Assembly (NCBI GenBank): GCA_949298505.1
Contig: CASFWW010000030.1
Location: 31,930 to 95,929 of the forward strand
DNA: 64,000 nucleotides
Direction: 5' to 3'
DNA from: Ornithoclostridium sp949298505
Lineage (GTDB): Bacteria; Bacillota; Clostridia; Christensenellales; UBA3700
How positions within the stretch are numbered: position 1 is the stretch's first letter; every line of letters begins with the position of its first letter. The translations under genes were made by a program, and so were the position numbers. The notes beneath the pieces are model-generated. The model was not told where the DNA came from. It saw only the letters and a program-made list of their open reading frames with translations, and searched no databases. Shown in pieces: positions 18,668-26,768 of this stretch.

Positions 18668-19275
18668 ACGATTTTATCAGACGTGCGGACGCGATAAAGC
18701 TCGGGCTGAAGGAGAAAGGCGTCAGAGAAAGTATGCTCCTGCACAGTTGCTGCGGTCCTTGCAGCACGGCGTGCATAGAGTATCTTGCGGACGCATTCGA
18801 TCTCACCGTGCTTTTTTACAATCCCAATATCGCGCCGGAAGACGAATATGCGCTGAGAGCGCAGGAACTGCAGAGATATATCCGCGATTTTACTTCAGGC
18901 GTGAAATGCGAGATATGCGATTACGATCCGCAGGAATTTTACAGCGTTGTCAAAGGGTTTGAAGATTGCCCTGAGGGCGGGGCGCGTTGTGAAAAGTGCT
19001 TCCGTCTCAGGCTTGAATACTGCGCGCGCGTCGCCGCGGAAAGGGGGTTCGACTGGTTCTGTACAACGCTTACCGTGAGCCCTCACAAGAACGCTCAGCT
19101 GATAAACGCCGTCGGGCAGAGCCTCGCAGAGAAATACGGAGTGAAATTTTTTCCTTCCGATTTCAAGAAGAAAGACGGCTATCTGAAGTCTGTCAGGCTT
19201 GCAAAAGAGGCGGGGCTGTACAGACAGAATTATTGCGGGTGTATTTTTTCTGCGCGCGAAAACGGCACCCGCTGA
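18664..19275 (+). CDS. queH: Epoxyqueuosine reductase QueH (203 aa)
   Basis: QueH (formerly DUF208) reduces epoxyqueuosine to queuosine, the last step of queuosine tRNA modification, using an iron-sulfur cluster. Visible hallmarks are SCCGPCS (Cys 29, 30, 33), FYNPNI, RCEKCFRLRLE, TLTVSPHKN and YCGCIFS near the C-terminus. The size is typical. The frame begins with TTG at 18664, overlapping the previous stop, with GAGG 8 bases upstream. An internal ATG at 18733 would start only five residues before SCCGPC and is less likely. It is the last gene of the SCP2-like operon; I see no functional link with its neighbours. Confidence 0.92.
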   Translation: MNDFIRRADAIKLGLKEKGVRESMLLHSCCGPCSTACIEYLADAFDLTVLFYNPNIAPEDEYALRAQELQRYIRDFTSGVKCEICDYDPQEFYSVVKGFEDCPEGGARCEKCFRLRLEYCARVAAERGFDWFCTTLTVSPHKNAQLINAVGQSLAEKYGVKFFPSDFKKKDGYLKSVRLAKEAGLYRQNYCGCIFSARENGTR

Positions 19276-19362
19276 TTAAAGCGCCGTCGCTGATTTTTCA
19301 CCTTTTTTACTGAATTTCCGACACCCTTTAAATATTAATATTCATTTTTACATAAAATATTG
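19276..19362. other. Short intergenic stretch upstream of the Wzz-like gene
   Basis: No gene or clear hairpin terminator is visible. The sequence becomes very AT-rich just before the next promoter. Confidence 0.3.
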
Positions 19363-19391
19363 TCGACAAAACGGGAATTTTGTTTTACAAT
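19363..19391 (+). promoter_or_regulatory. Promoter of the Wzz-like gene
   Basis: TCGACA (19363-19368), a 17-base spacer and TACAAT (19386-19391). It places the mRNA start near 19398, inside the longer ORF, and supports the start at 19440. Confidence 0.7.
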
Positions 19392-19439
19392 GTAGTTAAC
19401 GTGGGTGCGTATCCAGTACCGCGGAACACGGAGGTTAAT

Positions 19440-20786
19440 ATGCAGGACGACAGAAAAGAATTTACTCTGAAACAGGTGAGCGAAGTCTTCAAAAGAGGTT
19501 GGCTTACGATCCTCATCTACGTTTTGGTGGCGGCGATCGTGTTCGGTTCGGTTGCGGCTATAGTCAAGACTTTTGCTACGACCAGCGAATTCCGCGCAAA
19601 GGTCGGCTTTGTGAACGCCGTAAAAGACAGCGATCTCTCTGCATTGAATTCGTCCGAAAACATCACCAAGGCGCTGACCGACCTCGGTATGAAGGAGGAG
19701 GAGATCCCCGGTTACGTTGACGAGATCAGAGCGGCTATTTCGATCACTCCGATCGTTTATTCCAACCAGACTGAGAACGACACCCAGTTCATCCCCAGCA
19801 GCTACACCGTCACGATGGGAGAAATAGAAGGGCTTACTGAGGCGAGATGCACGCAGATACTCAATCAGATCATCACGAATTTCGTCACGGATTACAATCT
19901 GAAGAACACGTCCAACGTGATCAACACTGAGAACGAGCAGGCGCTTGCCGATTATTCTTCAAGCGATTATATCGAGATATCTTACGAGATGAGAAACAAG
20001 ATTGAAGCCATGATGGTCACCGCAGAGTCTCTGGCTTCGCGTTCCACTACGTTCGTTTCTACCAGCACCAATATGACGTTTGCCGATTTCATATCCATGC
20101 TTGAATCCATTGAAAGCCAGATAGAGTCTTTTGACGGATATATAACGGTAAAAGGCATCACGAAAGAAGTCTCCGGACTTTCTACGTCAGAATATATTTC
20201 AATGAGAGTGAACATCGCGCAGAACGAGCAGCTCAAGTACGAAGAAGCGGTAAACAAGTGGAAAGAGGTCGTGGATCAGATCACCGCAAACGGTTCTTTC
20301 AGCGGAACCGTTGACGGTCAGACGATCGTGATCCAGGATCAGACGTCGTACTTCGCGTTCCTCAACAACTATATCGAATCGGTAAAACTTGCCGCTGAAG
20401 CAAATGCGGTTTACAATTACTGGCAGAGCAAACAGACGGCGTTCGATTCCGCAACTGAATTCCCCGGTGCGTCCGCAGAGCAGAAGGCTACGCTTCTCGC
20501 CGAGGCTGACAAAAAGGTCGCTTTGCTGGTTTCGTCCACGAACCAGATGATCGAGATTTACAATAATATGGTCGGAGATTACAACAACAGCGGCATTTCT
20601 TCAGTTTCTTCAGCGAGCATGATCACTCCCGCATACGTGACGACTACGTCGGCGTTGTCCAATACCGTCATGATTCTGATCATCGCGCTTGCAGTGGTGC
20701 TTGCGGCGCTCGTCGGATTTGTCAGAGTCAGGAGCAAATACCTCGCGTCTCCCGACGCAGTTCCCGAAGCGGGGGAAGACAAATAA
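19440..20786 (+). CDS. Wzz/YveK-like polysaccharide chain-length or capsule membrane protein (448 aa)
   Basis: A transmembrane helix near residues 20-45 (LTILIYVLVAAIVFGSVAAI) and another near 410-430 flank an extracellular, helix-rich region. This is the layout of Wzz-type polysaccharide co-polymerases and Gram-positive capsular modulators. The C-terminal tail is short (VRVRSKYLAS...), with no tyrosine-kinase domain. CGGAGG precedes the ATG at 19440 at good spacing. The ORF's first ATG (19380) lies between the -35 and -10 and cannot be used from this promoter. No glycosyltransferase or kinase genes are adjacent, which is unusual. The function is inferred from topology. Confidence 0.6.
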   Translation: MQDDRKEFTLKQVSEVFKRGWLTILIYVLVAAIVFGSVAAIVKTFATTSEFRAKVGFVNAVKDSDLSALNSSENITKALTDLGMKEEEIPGYVDEIRAAISITPIVYSNQTENDTQFIPSSYTVTMGEIEGLTEARCTQILNQIITNFVTDYNLKNTSNVINTENEQALADYSSSDYIEISYEMRNKIEAMMVTAESLASRSTTFVSTSTNMTFADFISMLESIESQIESFDGYITVKGITKEVSGLSTSEYISMRVNIAQNEQLKYEEAVNKWKEVVDQITANGSFSGTVDGQTIVIQDQTSYFAFLNNYIESVKLAAEANAVYNYWQSKQTAFDSATEFPGASAEQKATLLAEADKKVALLVSSTNQMIEIYNNMVGDYNNSGISSVSSASMITPAYVTTTSALSNTVMILIIALAVVLAALVGFVRVRSKYLASPDAVPEAGEDK

Positions 20787-20802
20787 TACCTTAACGGTTA
20801 TG

Positions 20803-20836
20803 CCGGGCGTTGCAATCAGCAACGCCCGGTTTTTTG
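20803..20836 (+). terminator. Strong Rho-independent terminator
   Basis: CCGGGCGTTG (20803-20812) and CAACGCCCGG (20820-20829) are exact inverted copies, followed by a T run. It ends the Wzz-like gene. Confidence 0.92.
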
Positions 20837-21201
20837 TCGCACTTTTTGTCTTGTATACCATACCGGAATAATACGAAAAAGAATTATAGCGACAAATTTC
20901 CGTCCCGGTGTGACCGGAAGCAATGGTCGGCTATCGTGATTTGACGCTTGTTACGGTCAAAGAAGCTTATAACAGTTTCAGGTGCATTGTAAAGCTTTGC
21001 ATTATGTAGTCAGATACAAGAAACAAGACTTGAAACTGCATGCTACCACCGGCGATGATTTTCAGTGAGTGTTTTTAAAACCTATGACGTAAAACAGAAA
21101 GGCTTCGCGTTGTGAAGTGACAACGGTCCGCGTCAGCAAAAATTGCTTCCGCAATGCGGGCGTCTCCGAGCTGGTACGTATATCTGAAATGAGATATGAA
21201 T

Positions 21202-21293
21202 AAAAAGCCGGTGTAAACGGCAAAAAAAAGAAAACGACCGCTAACGCAAAGGAAAACGACCGCTCTCTCTCAACGCCTTTCCTTTCGGAAAGT
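21202..21293 (-). ncRNA. Candidate small RNA with own promoter and terminator (~92 nt)
   Basis: On the minus strand a TTGACA-17-TAAATT promoter points into this stretch. The predicted RNA begins near 21293 and soon forms CTTTCC-GAAA-GGAAAG, a 6-bp stem closed by a GNRA tetraloop. It then contains AGCGGTCGTTTTC twice, with T-rich tracts. It ends in a GCCG/CGGC hairpin (21207-21221) followed by five T's. No open reading frame with a ribosome site lies inside. It sits within the insert of repeat copy A. Expression is not proven. Confidence 0.42.
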
Positions 21294-21299
21294 ATCTAT

Positions 21300-21328
21300 A
21301 ATTTACTATACAAATTGCATTTTGTCAA
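21300..21328 (-). promoter_or_regulatory. Promoter of the candidate small RNA
   Basis: On the minus strand TTGACA (21323-21328), a 17-base spacer and TAAATT (21300-21305). The -35 is a perfect consensus. Confidence 0.55.
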
Positions 21329-21444
21329 TACATTTTTTAAAAAAATGTCAAAAAACAGCGCATTAAAAAAAAATTCCGCGCATTTTAGTGTTGATGTCGT
21401 AAAATTCCGGGCGAGTATTATTCCGGTCCGGTATGAGCCTGGTC

Positions 21445-22173
21445 TCAGACGATGAAACCGCCGTCAACGCAGAGAACCTGCCCGGTCACGTATTCCGCGC
21501 CGTTGACGAAGAACATCACCGCCTGAGCGACGTCTTCGGGCGAGCCGAATCTGCCGAGAGGTATTTCTCCCTCAAGATCCTCTTTATCGCGCTGGGTCAG
21601 GTGCGAGTTCATATCCGTGTCTATGACGCCCGGGCAGACGCAGTTGACGGTTATCCCTGACGGAGCGAGTTCTTTCGCGATCGCTTTTGAAAAGGCGATC
21701 AGACCGCCTTTTGCGGCGCTGTATACGCTCTCGCACGACGCGCCGGATATCCCCCAGACGGAGGAGACGTTCACGATCTTTCCTTCGTGCGCCGATATCA
21801 TGACCGGACAGAGCAGTTTTGTCAGACGTATCGCTCCTTCAAGATCTGCCGCAAGGATGCGCGATATTGCGTGATCGGGAGTGTCGATCAGAGGCGCGAT
21901 CACTGATTCCGCGGCGTTGTTGATCAGCGCGTAAACCGACCCGAAGCGGGCAATTACGTCGTCCGCGACTGCTTTGAGCGCGTCTCCGTCGGCGTTGTCC
22001 GCCTTGTACGCGCTTACCATGCAGCCCTCTTTCGCGAGTTCTGCCACCAGTTCCGCCGCGTCTCCGTCGCTCGTTTTGTATGTGAACGCGACGGCATAGC
22101 CTGATTTTGCCGCCAATTTTACGATTGCGCGCCCGATGCCGCGCGCGCCTCCGCTTACAAGTACCGTTTTCAT
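21445..22173 (-). CDS. Short-chain dehydrogenase/reductase, FabG/EpmR-like (242 aa)
   Basis: An NAD(P)H-dependent classical SDR. It has GGARGIG (residues 8-14), NNAA (85-88), catalytic Ser 138, Tyr 151 and Lys 155 (YSAAK), and CPGVIDTDMN after the active site. The block SSVWGISGASCESVYSAAKGG recalls the YmfI/EpmR group, which reduces 5-aminopentanone on elongation factor P, but a FabG-type 3-oxoacyl reductase cannot be excluded. There is no ribosome site: TATAAT lies exactly six bases before the ATG, so a leaderless mRNA is predicted. It is divergent from the DEAD-box gene, with overlapping promoters. Confidence 0.85.
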   Translation of the reverse strand: MKTVLVSGGARGIGRAIVKLAAKSGYAVAFTYKTSDGDAAELVAELAKEGCMVSAYKADNADGDALKAVADDVIARFGSVYALINNAAESVIAPLIDTPDHAISRILAADLEGAIRLTKLLCPVMISAHEGKIVNVSSVWGISGASCESVYSAAKGGLIAFSKAIAKELAPSGITVNCVCPGVIDTDMNSHLTQRDKEDLEGEIPLGRFGSPEDVAQAVMFFVNGAEYVTGQVLCVDGGFIV

Positions 22174-22179
22174 AATTCG

Positions 22180-22208
22180 ATTATATTATTTTATTTGTGG
22201 AAAATCAA
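22180..22208 (-). promoter_or_regulatory. Leaderless-type promoter of the SDR gene
   Basis: On the minus strand TTGATT (22203-22208), 17 bases, TATAAT (22180-22185), then six bases to the ATG. It overlaps the divergent promoter of the helicase gene. Confidence 0.7.
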
Positions 22209-22223
22209 GTTTTGTTGTATGAT
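22195..22223 (+). promoter_or_regulatory. Leaderless-type promoter of the DEAD-box helicase gene
   Basis: TTGTGG (22195-22200), 17 bases, TATGAT (22218-22223), then six bases to the ATG at 22230. Confidence 0.62.
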
Positions 22224-22229
22224 AAAGCT

Positions 22230-23897
22230 ATGGAAACGGCAGTATATAAAGATTTTTACGGCTTCGGGCTTGCTCCTTCCGTGTTGCGCGCGCTCGACGA
22301 AGAAGGGATAAGCGAACCCACAGACGTTCAGCAGAAGGTCATTCCTCTCGCGTGCGGAGGCGCTGACGTGATCGCACAGGCACCGACGGGCACAGGCAAA
22401 ACGCTCGCTTACGTTCTGCCTTTGCTGAGAGCGGCTGACGTGAACTCAAAGAGCGTGGGCGCGCTCGTGCTTTGCCCGACGCGGGAACTCGCGCTTCAGA
22501 TCGGAGACGTGATAAAGAGCGCGACCAAGTATACGGAAGGCATACGCACGGCGGTGCTTTACGGAGGTCAGGACATCCAGCGACAGCTTTTTCTGCTCAG
22601 AAAAAAGCCTCAGATAATCGTGGGCACCGTGGGCAGAGTGCTCGATCATATAGAAAGAAAGACGGTCAAGCTCAACGACCTCAGGACGCTCGTCCTCGAC
22701 GAATGCGACGTGATGCTGGACATGGGGTTTATCGGCGACATAAGGAAAATCGTAGCAAAGACAGACAAGGACAGGCAGACTCTGCTGTTTTCAGCGACCG
22801 TGCCGCCGGCGATTAAGTCGCTTTGCGAAGAACTGATGAAAGATCCGGAGACCGTAACTTCAGGGTGCGACGGCAGAGAGATCCCTGACGTGGAGCAGTA
22901 CTACGTGTTGCTCAAAGACAGCCAGAGAGTGGAATGTCTGACCGCATTACTGAAAAAGTTTTCTTTGAAAAAGACAGTGGTGTTCTGCAATACGAAGTTC
23001 AGGGCAGAAAAGCTCGCTCAGGCGATGAAGAGCAGAGGAGTCGGATGTTGCCTTCTCCACGGCGACCTTGAGCAGAGAGAACGCAATGCCGCGATGAAAG
23101 GCTACCGAGAGGGCAGATATTCCATGCTCGTAAGCACGGACGTTTCAGCCAGAGGCATAGACGTGGAAGACGTTGACGCCGTTATAAATTTCGATCCCCC
23201 GGCTGACGAGGATTATTACGTGCACAGGATAGGCAGAACGGCGCGCGCGTTCAAGGGAGGCGCGGCGTACACCCTGGTGGAAGCGTATCAGCTTTCTTAC
23301 GTTCAGGCGTATATGAGGCGCACCGGCGCGGAGATACGTCCCGTCGAGCTTGAATACGACGTTTCGGCGAGCTATACGCTGCCCAAGGATTCTTCCAACA
23401 GGCGCGACGCTGAAGCGAGGGCGAGAGACGCCGAACATTCGGTACGTTACTTTCTCAATATCGGCAAAAAGGATATGCTTGACAAGCCGTCGCTGGTCAG
23501 ACTGGTATGCGCCAAGACCGGCGTCAACGAATACAAGATACTCGACGTGAAGATCAGAGACACCTATTCTTTCGTGCAGGTCACTGAAGACGAAGCGGAG
23601 AAGGTGATCAGGCTCAGGGGCATAACGCTTGGAAACCGCAGGATCAGCGTGGAGATCGCGAGCGCGGAAGCGGAAGAAAAAGAGAGAAAAAAGCGCGCGG
23701 ACCGCAAAGCCGGAACTCAGGAGAAAGACCGCACGCGCACTTCGCGGGTGACAAAGGCGGGAAAAAGGACCCGTGGTGATTGGAACAGACCGGGCGGAGA
23801 GAAGAAACCTTCGGCGAGCAAAAAAGGCAAAGTGCTCAACAAAAAAGGTCAGATCCAGAATCCTAAGCCCAGAGGAAAGAAGACGAAGAAACTCTGA
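22230..23897 (+). CDS. DEAD-box RNA helicase, DbpA/CshA-like with basic tail (555 aa)
   Basis: An ATP-dependent RNA helicase acting on structured RNA or ribosome assembly. Motifs in order: Q-motif region (PTDVQQKVIP), APTGTGKT (~51-58), PTRELA, GGQ, GTVGR, DECD (~157-160, a DEAD variant), SAT, HGDLEQRER, STDVSARGID and HRIGRTAR. Residues ~430-505 look like the DbpA-type RNA-binding domain (NIGKKDML..., YSFVQV). The last ~50 residues are a Lys/Arg-rich tail. A GTG at 22197 opens the frame but overlaps the promoter; the ATG at 22230 lies six bases after TATGAT with no ribosome site, which fits a leaderless mRNA. Confidence 0.92.
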   Translation: METAVYKDFYGFGLAPSVLRALDEEGISEPTDVQQKVIPLACGGADVIAQAPTGTGKTLAYVLPLLRAADVNSKSVGALVLCPTRELALQIGDVIKSATKYTEGIRTAVLYGGQDIQRQLFLLRKKPQIIVGTVGRVLDHIERKTVKLNDLRTLVLDECDVMLDMGFIGDIRKIVAKTDKDRQTLLFSATVPPAIKSLCEELMKDPETVTSGCDGREIPDVEQYYVLLKDSQRVECLTALLKKFSLKKTVVFCNTKFRAEKLAQAMKSRGVGCCLLHGDLEQRERNAAMKGYREGRYSMLVSTDVSARGIDVEDVDAVINFDPPADEDYYVHRIGRTARAFKGGAAYTLVEAYQLSYVQAYMRRTGAEIRPVELEYDVSASYTLPKDSSNRRDAEARARDAEHSVRYFLNIGKKDMLDKPSLVRLVCAKTGVNEYKILDVKIRDTYSFVQVTEDEAEKVIRLRGITLGNRRISVEIASAEAEEKERKKRADRKAGTQEKDRTRTSRVTKAGKRTRGDWNRPGGEKKPSASKKGKVLNKKGQIQNPKPRGKKTKKL

Positions 23898-23992
23898 CGA
23901 TTCTTCCAAGGAGGGTCCTTGAAGTAACGCGCGCCGGAAACGGGCCGCGTATATTTTTTTTGCCGGAGGGAAAAATATAGCCGAGGAGATCT

Positions 23993-24232
23993 ATGAGAGA
24001 GATAAAATTCGGAATGAACGCTGTAAAAAAGAGGGTGAGTCTGCTTGCCGGGCGCGAGCTGGTACTTGTCGTCAACAGAGGCAGGAACAAGATCGAAAAA
24101 CTGCGGGGCAGGATCGACGAAGTTCACGAGAGCATATTCACTCTCAGAGAAAGCGAAGGGAAAATATCGTCGTTTTCTTACAGCGACGTGCTGACCGGAA
24201 ACGTCAAGTTTTTTCCGCCTGATCATATCTGA
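23993..24232 (+). CDS. veg: Veg family protein (79 aa)
   Basis: The full length matches the small Veg family (DUF1021) of Bacillota, with GRELVLVVNRGRNKIEKLRG and a C-terminal FSYSDVLTGNVKFF. In Bacillus subtilis Veg affects biofilm matrix gene expression; its molecular action is not well defined. GAGGAG stands 5 bases before the ATG. The gene is followed by a strong terminator and then the SPOCS/LysM and ispE genes, a gene order common in Clostridia. Confidence 0.9.
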   Translation: MREIKFGMNAVKKRVSLLAGRELVLVVNRGRNKIEKLRGRIDEVHESIFTLRESEGKISSFSYSDVLTGNVKFFPPDHI

Positions 24233-24240
24233 GAAACTTT

Positions 24241-24268
24241 GCCGCTCGCAGAGCGGCGCTTTTTTTTG
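24241..24268 (+). terminator. Rho-independent terminator after veg
   Basis: GCCGCTC (24241-24247) pairs with GAGCGGC (24251-24257), followed by a T run. Confidence 0.85.
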
Positions 24269-24328
24269 TAATATTACGGTTTCCCGCAAATATACTTATT
24301 AGTGACAAAACTAATTTACGGGGGCAAT

Positions 24329-25822
24329 ATGACAGTTCAAACCAGATTCAGCAAATACGTAAACGAAAGCCTGACGGCTGAAAAATGCGAGCAGAGCGTG
24401 CTCGCGTGCACGATAGACACTTCGTCAAAAGGCGGCGCGGACAGGATATTGTCTGCCGGCGCTCAGGTGTCTTCGCTCAAGGCGGTTGCGGCTGACGGAC
24501 AGGTGACTGTGAGCGGCAAACTCAACGTGAAAGCGGTCTATCTCACTCCCGAAGGAACGCCGGACAGCGTTGACTACGTTTCCGATTTTTCCAAGACGCT
24601 CGTATGCCCTTCGGTCGGGCAGGAAAGCGCGGTGACTGTCCGCGCGGAAGTCGTCGACGTGCAGGCGGCTGTCGAGGGGGATTCGATAAGGATGCAGACC
24701 GTCGTAAGCATATGTCCGTACGCGGTCACGAAAAAAGAGTACGATCTGCTTGAGGAAGCGGACGGCGCGTTTGTGAAACGCACGGAAAGCAAGTTTGCCC
24801 GTTTTGCCGGATTTGTCGAGGCGGCGTGCCCGGTAAACGAGCAGTACGCGACGGGCGCGGTCGTGGAAAAAGTGCTTTCCTTTAATTGTACTGCGGACGT
24901 GTGCAAGGTGACGTCGGACAATGCGGGCGCGGTCGTGGAAGGAGAGGTCTGCGCGGTCATAGTATATGTCAGCGACGGCAAGGCAGTGCAGAAAAATCTG
25001 ACGATGCCTTATGTTTGCAGAATGGATGTCGGTGAAAACGCAAAGGCGGACGTGGTTGCCGAGGTCAGCGGATGCAGACTTGTGATCGGCGGTCCGGCAA
25101 CGGAAAACGTATTTGAAGTTTCTGCTGACGTAGCTTTGACTGCGGCGGTTTACGAAAGCTACGGCGCGCAACTGATATCGGACGCGTATTGCCCGGTAAA
25201 AGAACTGAAAATTTCGCGCCTGTGTTTGTCTTATGACGATTATCTGGATACGGCGAGGACCAGGGAAAGGATAAGCGGCAGCGTTGAAACGGATGACGGA
25301 GTGGGAATTTCCAGGATCGTCTGCGCGCTGGAGAAAGACAACGCGATCGCGACCGTTGAAATAAGGGATGACAAAGCGTACGTTGACGGCGTGCTTGCGG
25401 TTACGGTGATCTATCTCAGCGACAACGACGATTACAAGAGCGTAGACGTGGATCTGCCTTACTCGGTTCAGATCGCGCTGTGCGAAGGCGTGAAAAAAAC
25501 AGACGTGAAAGCAAGCGCCTGCGACGTTTTCGCGAAGGTCAAGAGAGACAGCGAGATCGAGGTCAATGCCACCGTATGCGTCAGCGCGGTATGCTACGGC
25601 GAAAGCGTGATATGCGCCGTGGACGGCGTTGAGGAAGGAGCGGACCTGAAACCGTGCGAGGATTCGGTGGCGATATATTACGCAAAGAAAGGCGACACAC
25701 TCTGGGATATTGCCAAAAAGCTCAGCATGTCGCCCGAAAGCATCGCCGAGCAGAACCCCGACGTCGGAGAGAGGGTGCAGCAGGACGTAAACGTGGTGGT
25801 TTACAGAGAGGTCGCCGTGTGA
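24329..25822 (+). CDS. SPOCS (DUF3794) repeat protein with C-terminal LysM domain (497 aa)
   Basis: Repeated beta-rich modules of the SPOCS/DUF3794 type fill residues ~20-440. Recurrent strands such as LNVKAVYLTPEG, CAVIVYVSDG and LAVTVIYLSDND recur at about 120-residue intervals. The C-terminus (~450-497) is a LysM peptidoglycan-binding domain (YYAKKGDTLWDIAKKLSMS). Such proteins are associated with spore coat or envelope in Clostridia. There is no signal peptide. GGGGG before the ATG at 24329 selects this start over the GTG at 24302. Its last codons contain the -35 of the ispE promoter. Confidence 0.85.
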   Translation: MTVQTRFSKYVNESLTAEKCEQSVLACTIDTSSKGGADRILSAGAQVSSLKAVAADGQVTVSGKLNVKAVYLTPEGTPDSVDYVSDFSKTLVCPSVGQESAVTVRAEVVDVQAAVEGDSIRMQTVVSICPYAVTKKEYDLLEEADGAFVKRTESKFARFAGFVEAACPVNEQYATGAVVEKVLSFNCTADVCKVTSDNAGAVVEGEVCAVIVYVSDGKAVQKNLTMPYVCRMDVGENAKADVVAEVSGCRLVIGGPATENVFEVSADVALTAAVYESYGAQLISDAYCPVKELKISRLCLSYDDYLDTARTRERISGSVETDDGVGISRIVCALEKDNAIATVEIRDDKAYVDGVLAVTVIYLSDNDDYKSVDVDLPYSVQIALCEGVKKTDVKASACDVFAKVKRDSEIEVNATVCVSAVCYGESVICAVDGVEEGADLKPCEDSVAIYYAKKGDTLWDIAKKLSMSPESIAEQNPDVGERVQQDVNVVVYREVAV

Positions 25823-25828
25823 TATAAT
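25800..25828 (+). promoter_or_regulatory. Leaderless-type promoter of ispE
   Basis: TTTACA (25800-25805), 17 bases, TATAAT (25823-25828), then six bases to the ATG. The -35 lies inside the 3' end of the upstream gene. Confidence 0.75.
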
Positions 25829-25834
25829 TATTAC

Positions 25835-26644
25835 ATGGACGAAATAAAACTCAGAGTGCACGCAAAGGTAAACCTCACGCTCGGGATAACGGGCGTAAAC
25901 GCAAGAGGATATCACGAACTGGATATGCTTTGCTGTTCCGTTTCGCCGTACGACGAAGTGACGGTGAAAAGGGCGAGTGAAATAAAAGTGATCATGGACG
26001 GCGCAGTATGCGGGGAGAAAAACACCGCATACCGCGCCGCTTTGCTCATAAAAGAACAGACGGGAGAATCGCTGTGCGTGGAAATAAAAAAAGGCATACC
26101 CGTCGGCGCAGGTCTGGGAGGTTCGTCCGCAGACGCGAGCGCAGTGTTTTACGCCGCGGTGAAGCTCGGTCTGATTGACGAAAAGACGGCTGAGAAGATG
26201 TGCGTCTCGGTGGGGAGCGACGTCGCCTATATGATGAGAGGCGGATATTGCAGATTGCGCGGAGAGGGAGAAAAGATAACTCCGCTAGGAGAGATAAATT
26301 TCCGTCTTGCGATCGTGCAGAAAGAGCAGGGGGCTTCGACCGCAGAAGTCTACAAAGGATACGACGCTTCTCCGGTAAAGGGTCTGGGAGTTCCCGCCGT
26401 GCTCAGAGGAGAGCCATATTACAACGTGCTTGAAAGGTCGGCGGTGGAGAGATGCCCTTCGATCTACGAGGTGAAGGACAGGCTCCTCAAGCTTTACGGC
26501 AACGCGACTATGACGGGAAGCGGAAGCGCGGTTTTCGCCGTAGTCGGTGAAAATGCGGACGAGGAGAGATTCCTCAGAGAATTTTCGGACTGCGGGTTCG
26601 CCCGTATCGTTGAAACCGTTCCGTGCGGAATAGAGAGCGTCTGA
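25835..26644 (+). CDS. ispE: 4-diphosphocytidyl-2-C-methyl-D-erythritol kinase IspE (269 aa)
   Basis: A GHMP kinase of the non-mevalonate (MEP) isoprenoid pathway; it phosphorylates CDP-methylerythritol at the 2-position. Visible motifs are AKVNLTLGI near the N-terminus, the ATP-binding PVGAGLGGSSADA (~89-101), SVGSDVAYMM, and the C-terminal MTGSGSAVFAV. The length is typical to slightly short (usually 280-290). It has no ribosome site; the ATG is six bases after a TATAAT, so the mRNA is probably leaderless. A terminator follows. Confidence 0.93.
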   Translation: MDEIKLRVHAKVNLTLGITGVNARGYHELDMLCCSVSPYDEVTVKRASEIKVIMDGAVCGEKNTAYRAALLIKEQTGESLCVEIKKGIPVGAGLGGSSADASAVFYAAVKLGLIDEKTAEKMCVSVGSDVAYMMRGGYCRLRGEGEKITPLGEINFRLAIVQKEQGASTAEVYKGYDASPVKGLGVPAVLRGEPYYNVLERSAVERCPSIYEVKDRLLKLYGNATMTGSGSAVFAVVGENADEERFLREFSDCGFARIVETVPCGIESV

Positions 26645-26664
26645 TCTTTCAGACATACGAAAGC

Positions 26665-26694
26665 CCCTGCCGTGAACACGGGCAGGGATTTTTT
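26665..26694 (+). terminator. Rho-independent terminator after ispE
   Basis: CCCTGCC (26665-26671) pairs with GGCAGGG (26681-26687), followed by a T run. Confidence 0.85.
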
Positions 26695-26768
26695 ATGAAA
26701 AATTATCATTATACAAGCAGTCGTGTATACGTTTTTAAAAGCCGGTATGTATGCATATGCGGGCTTTC

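Larger units (their letters stand above)
20862..21434. repeat. Intergenic repeat element, copy A, with a ~380-base insert
   Basis: Bases 20862-21035 match 32150-32324 closely. Shared landmarks are ACCGGAATAATACG, AAATTTCCGTCCCGGTGTG, TTACGGTCAAAGAAGC, AAGCTTTGCATTATGTAGTC and AGATACAAGAAAC. The right end at about 21414-21434 (GTATTATTCCGGT, then GTCCGGTATGA) is an inverted copy of the left end and resembles the right end of copy B. Relative to copy B this copy carries about 380 extra bases (21036-21413), which include the small-RNA candidate. No protein-coding frame is convincing inside it. Confidence 0.7.

Noticed and set aside
19380..19439. Upstream ATG for the Wzz-like gene
   Set aside because: It lies between the -35 and -10 of the promoter; CGGAGG supports the ATG at 19440.
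20862..21035. Riboswitch or T-box leader at the repeated element
   Set aside because: The repeats are not in a 5' leader: copy B lies upstream of both adjacent promoters (32081-32109 and 32419-32447), and copy A follows a terminator and precedes a gene that points toward it.
23920..23965. Terminator after the DEAD-box gene
   Set aside because: A GC-rich stretch before a T-run can pair only with a bulge and mismatches, so I did not list it as a supported terminator.
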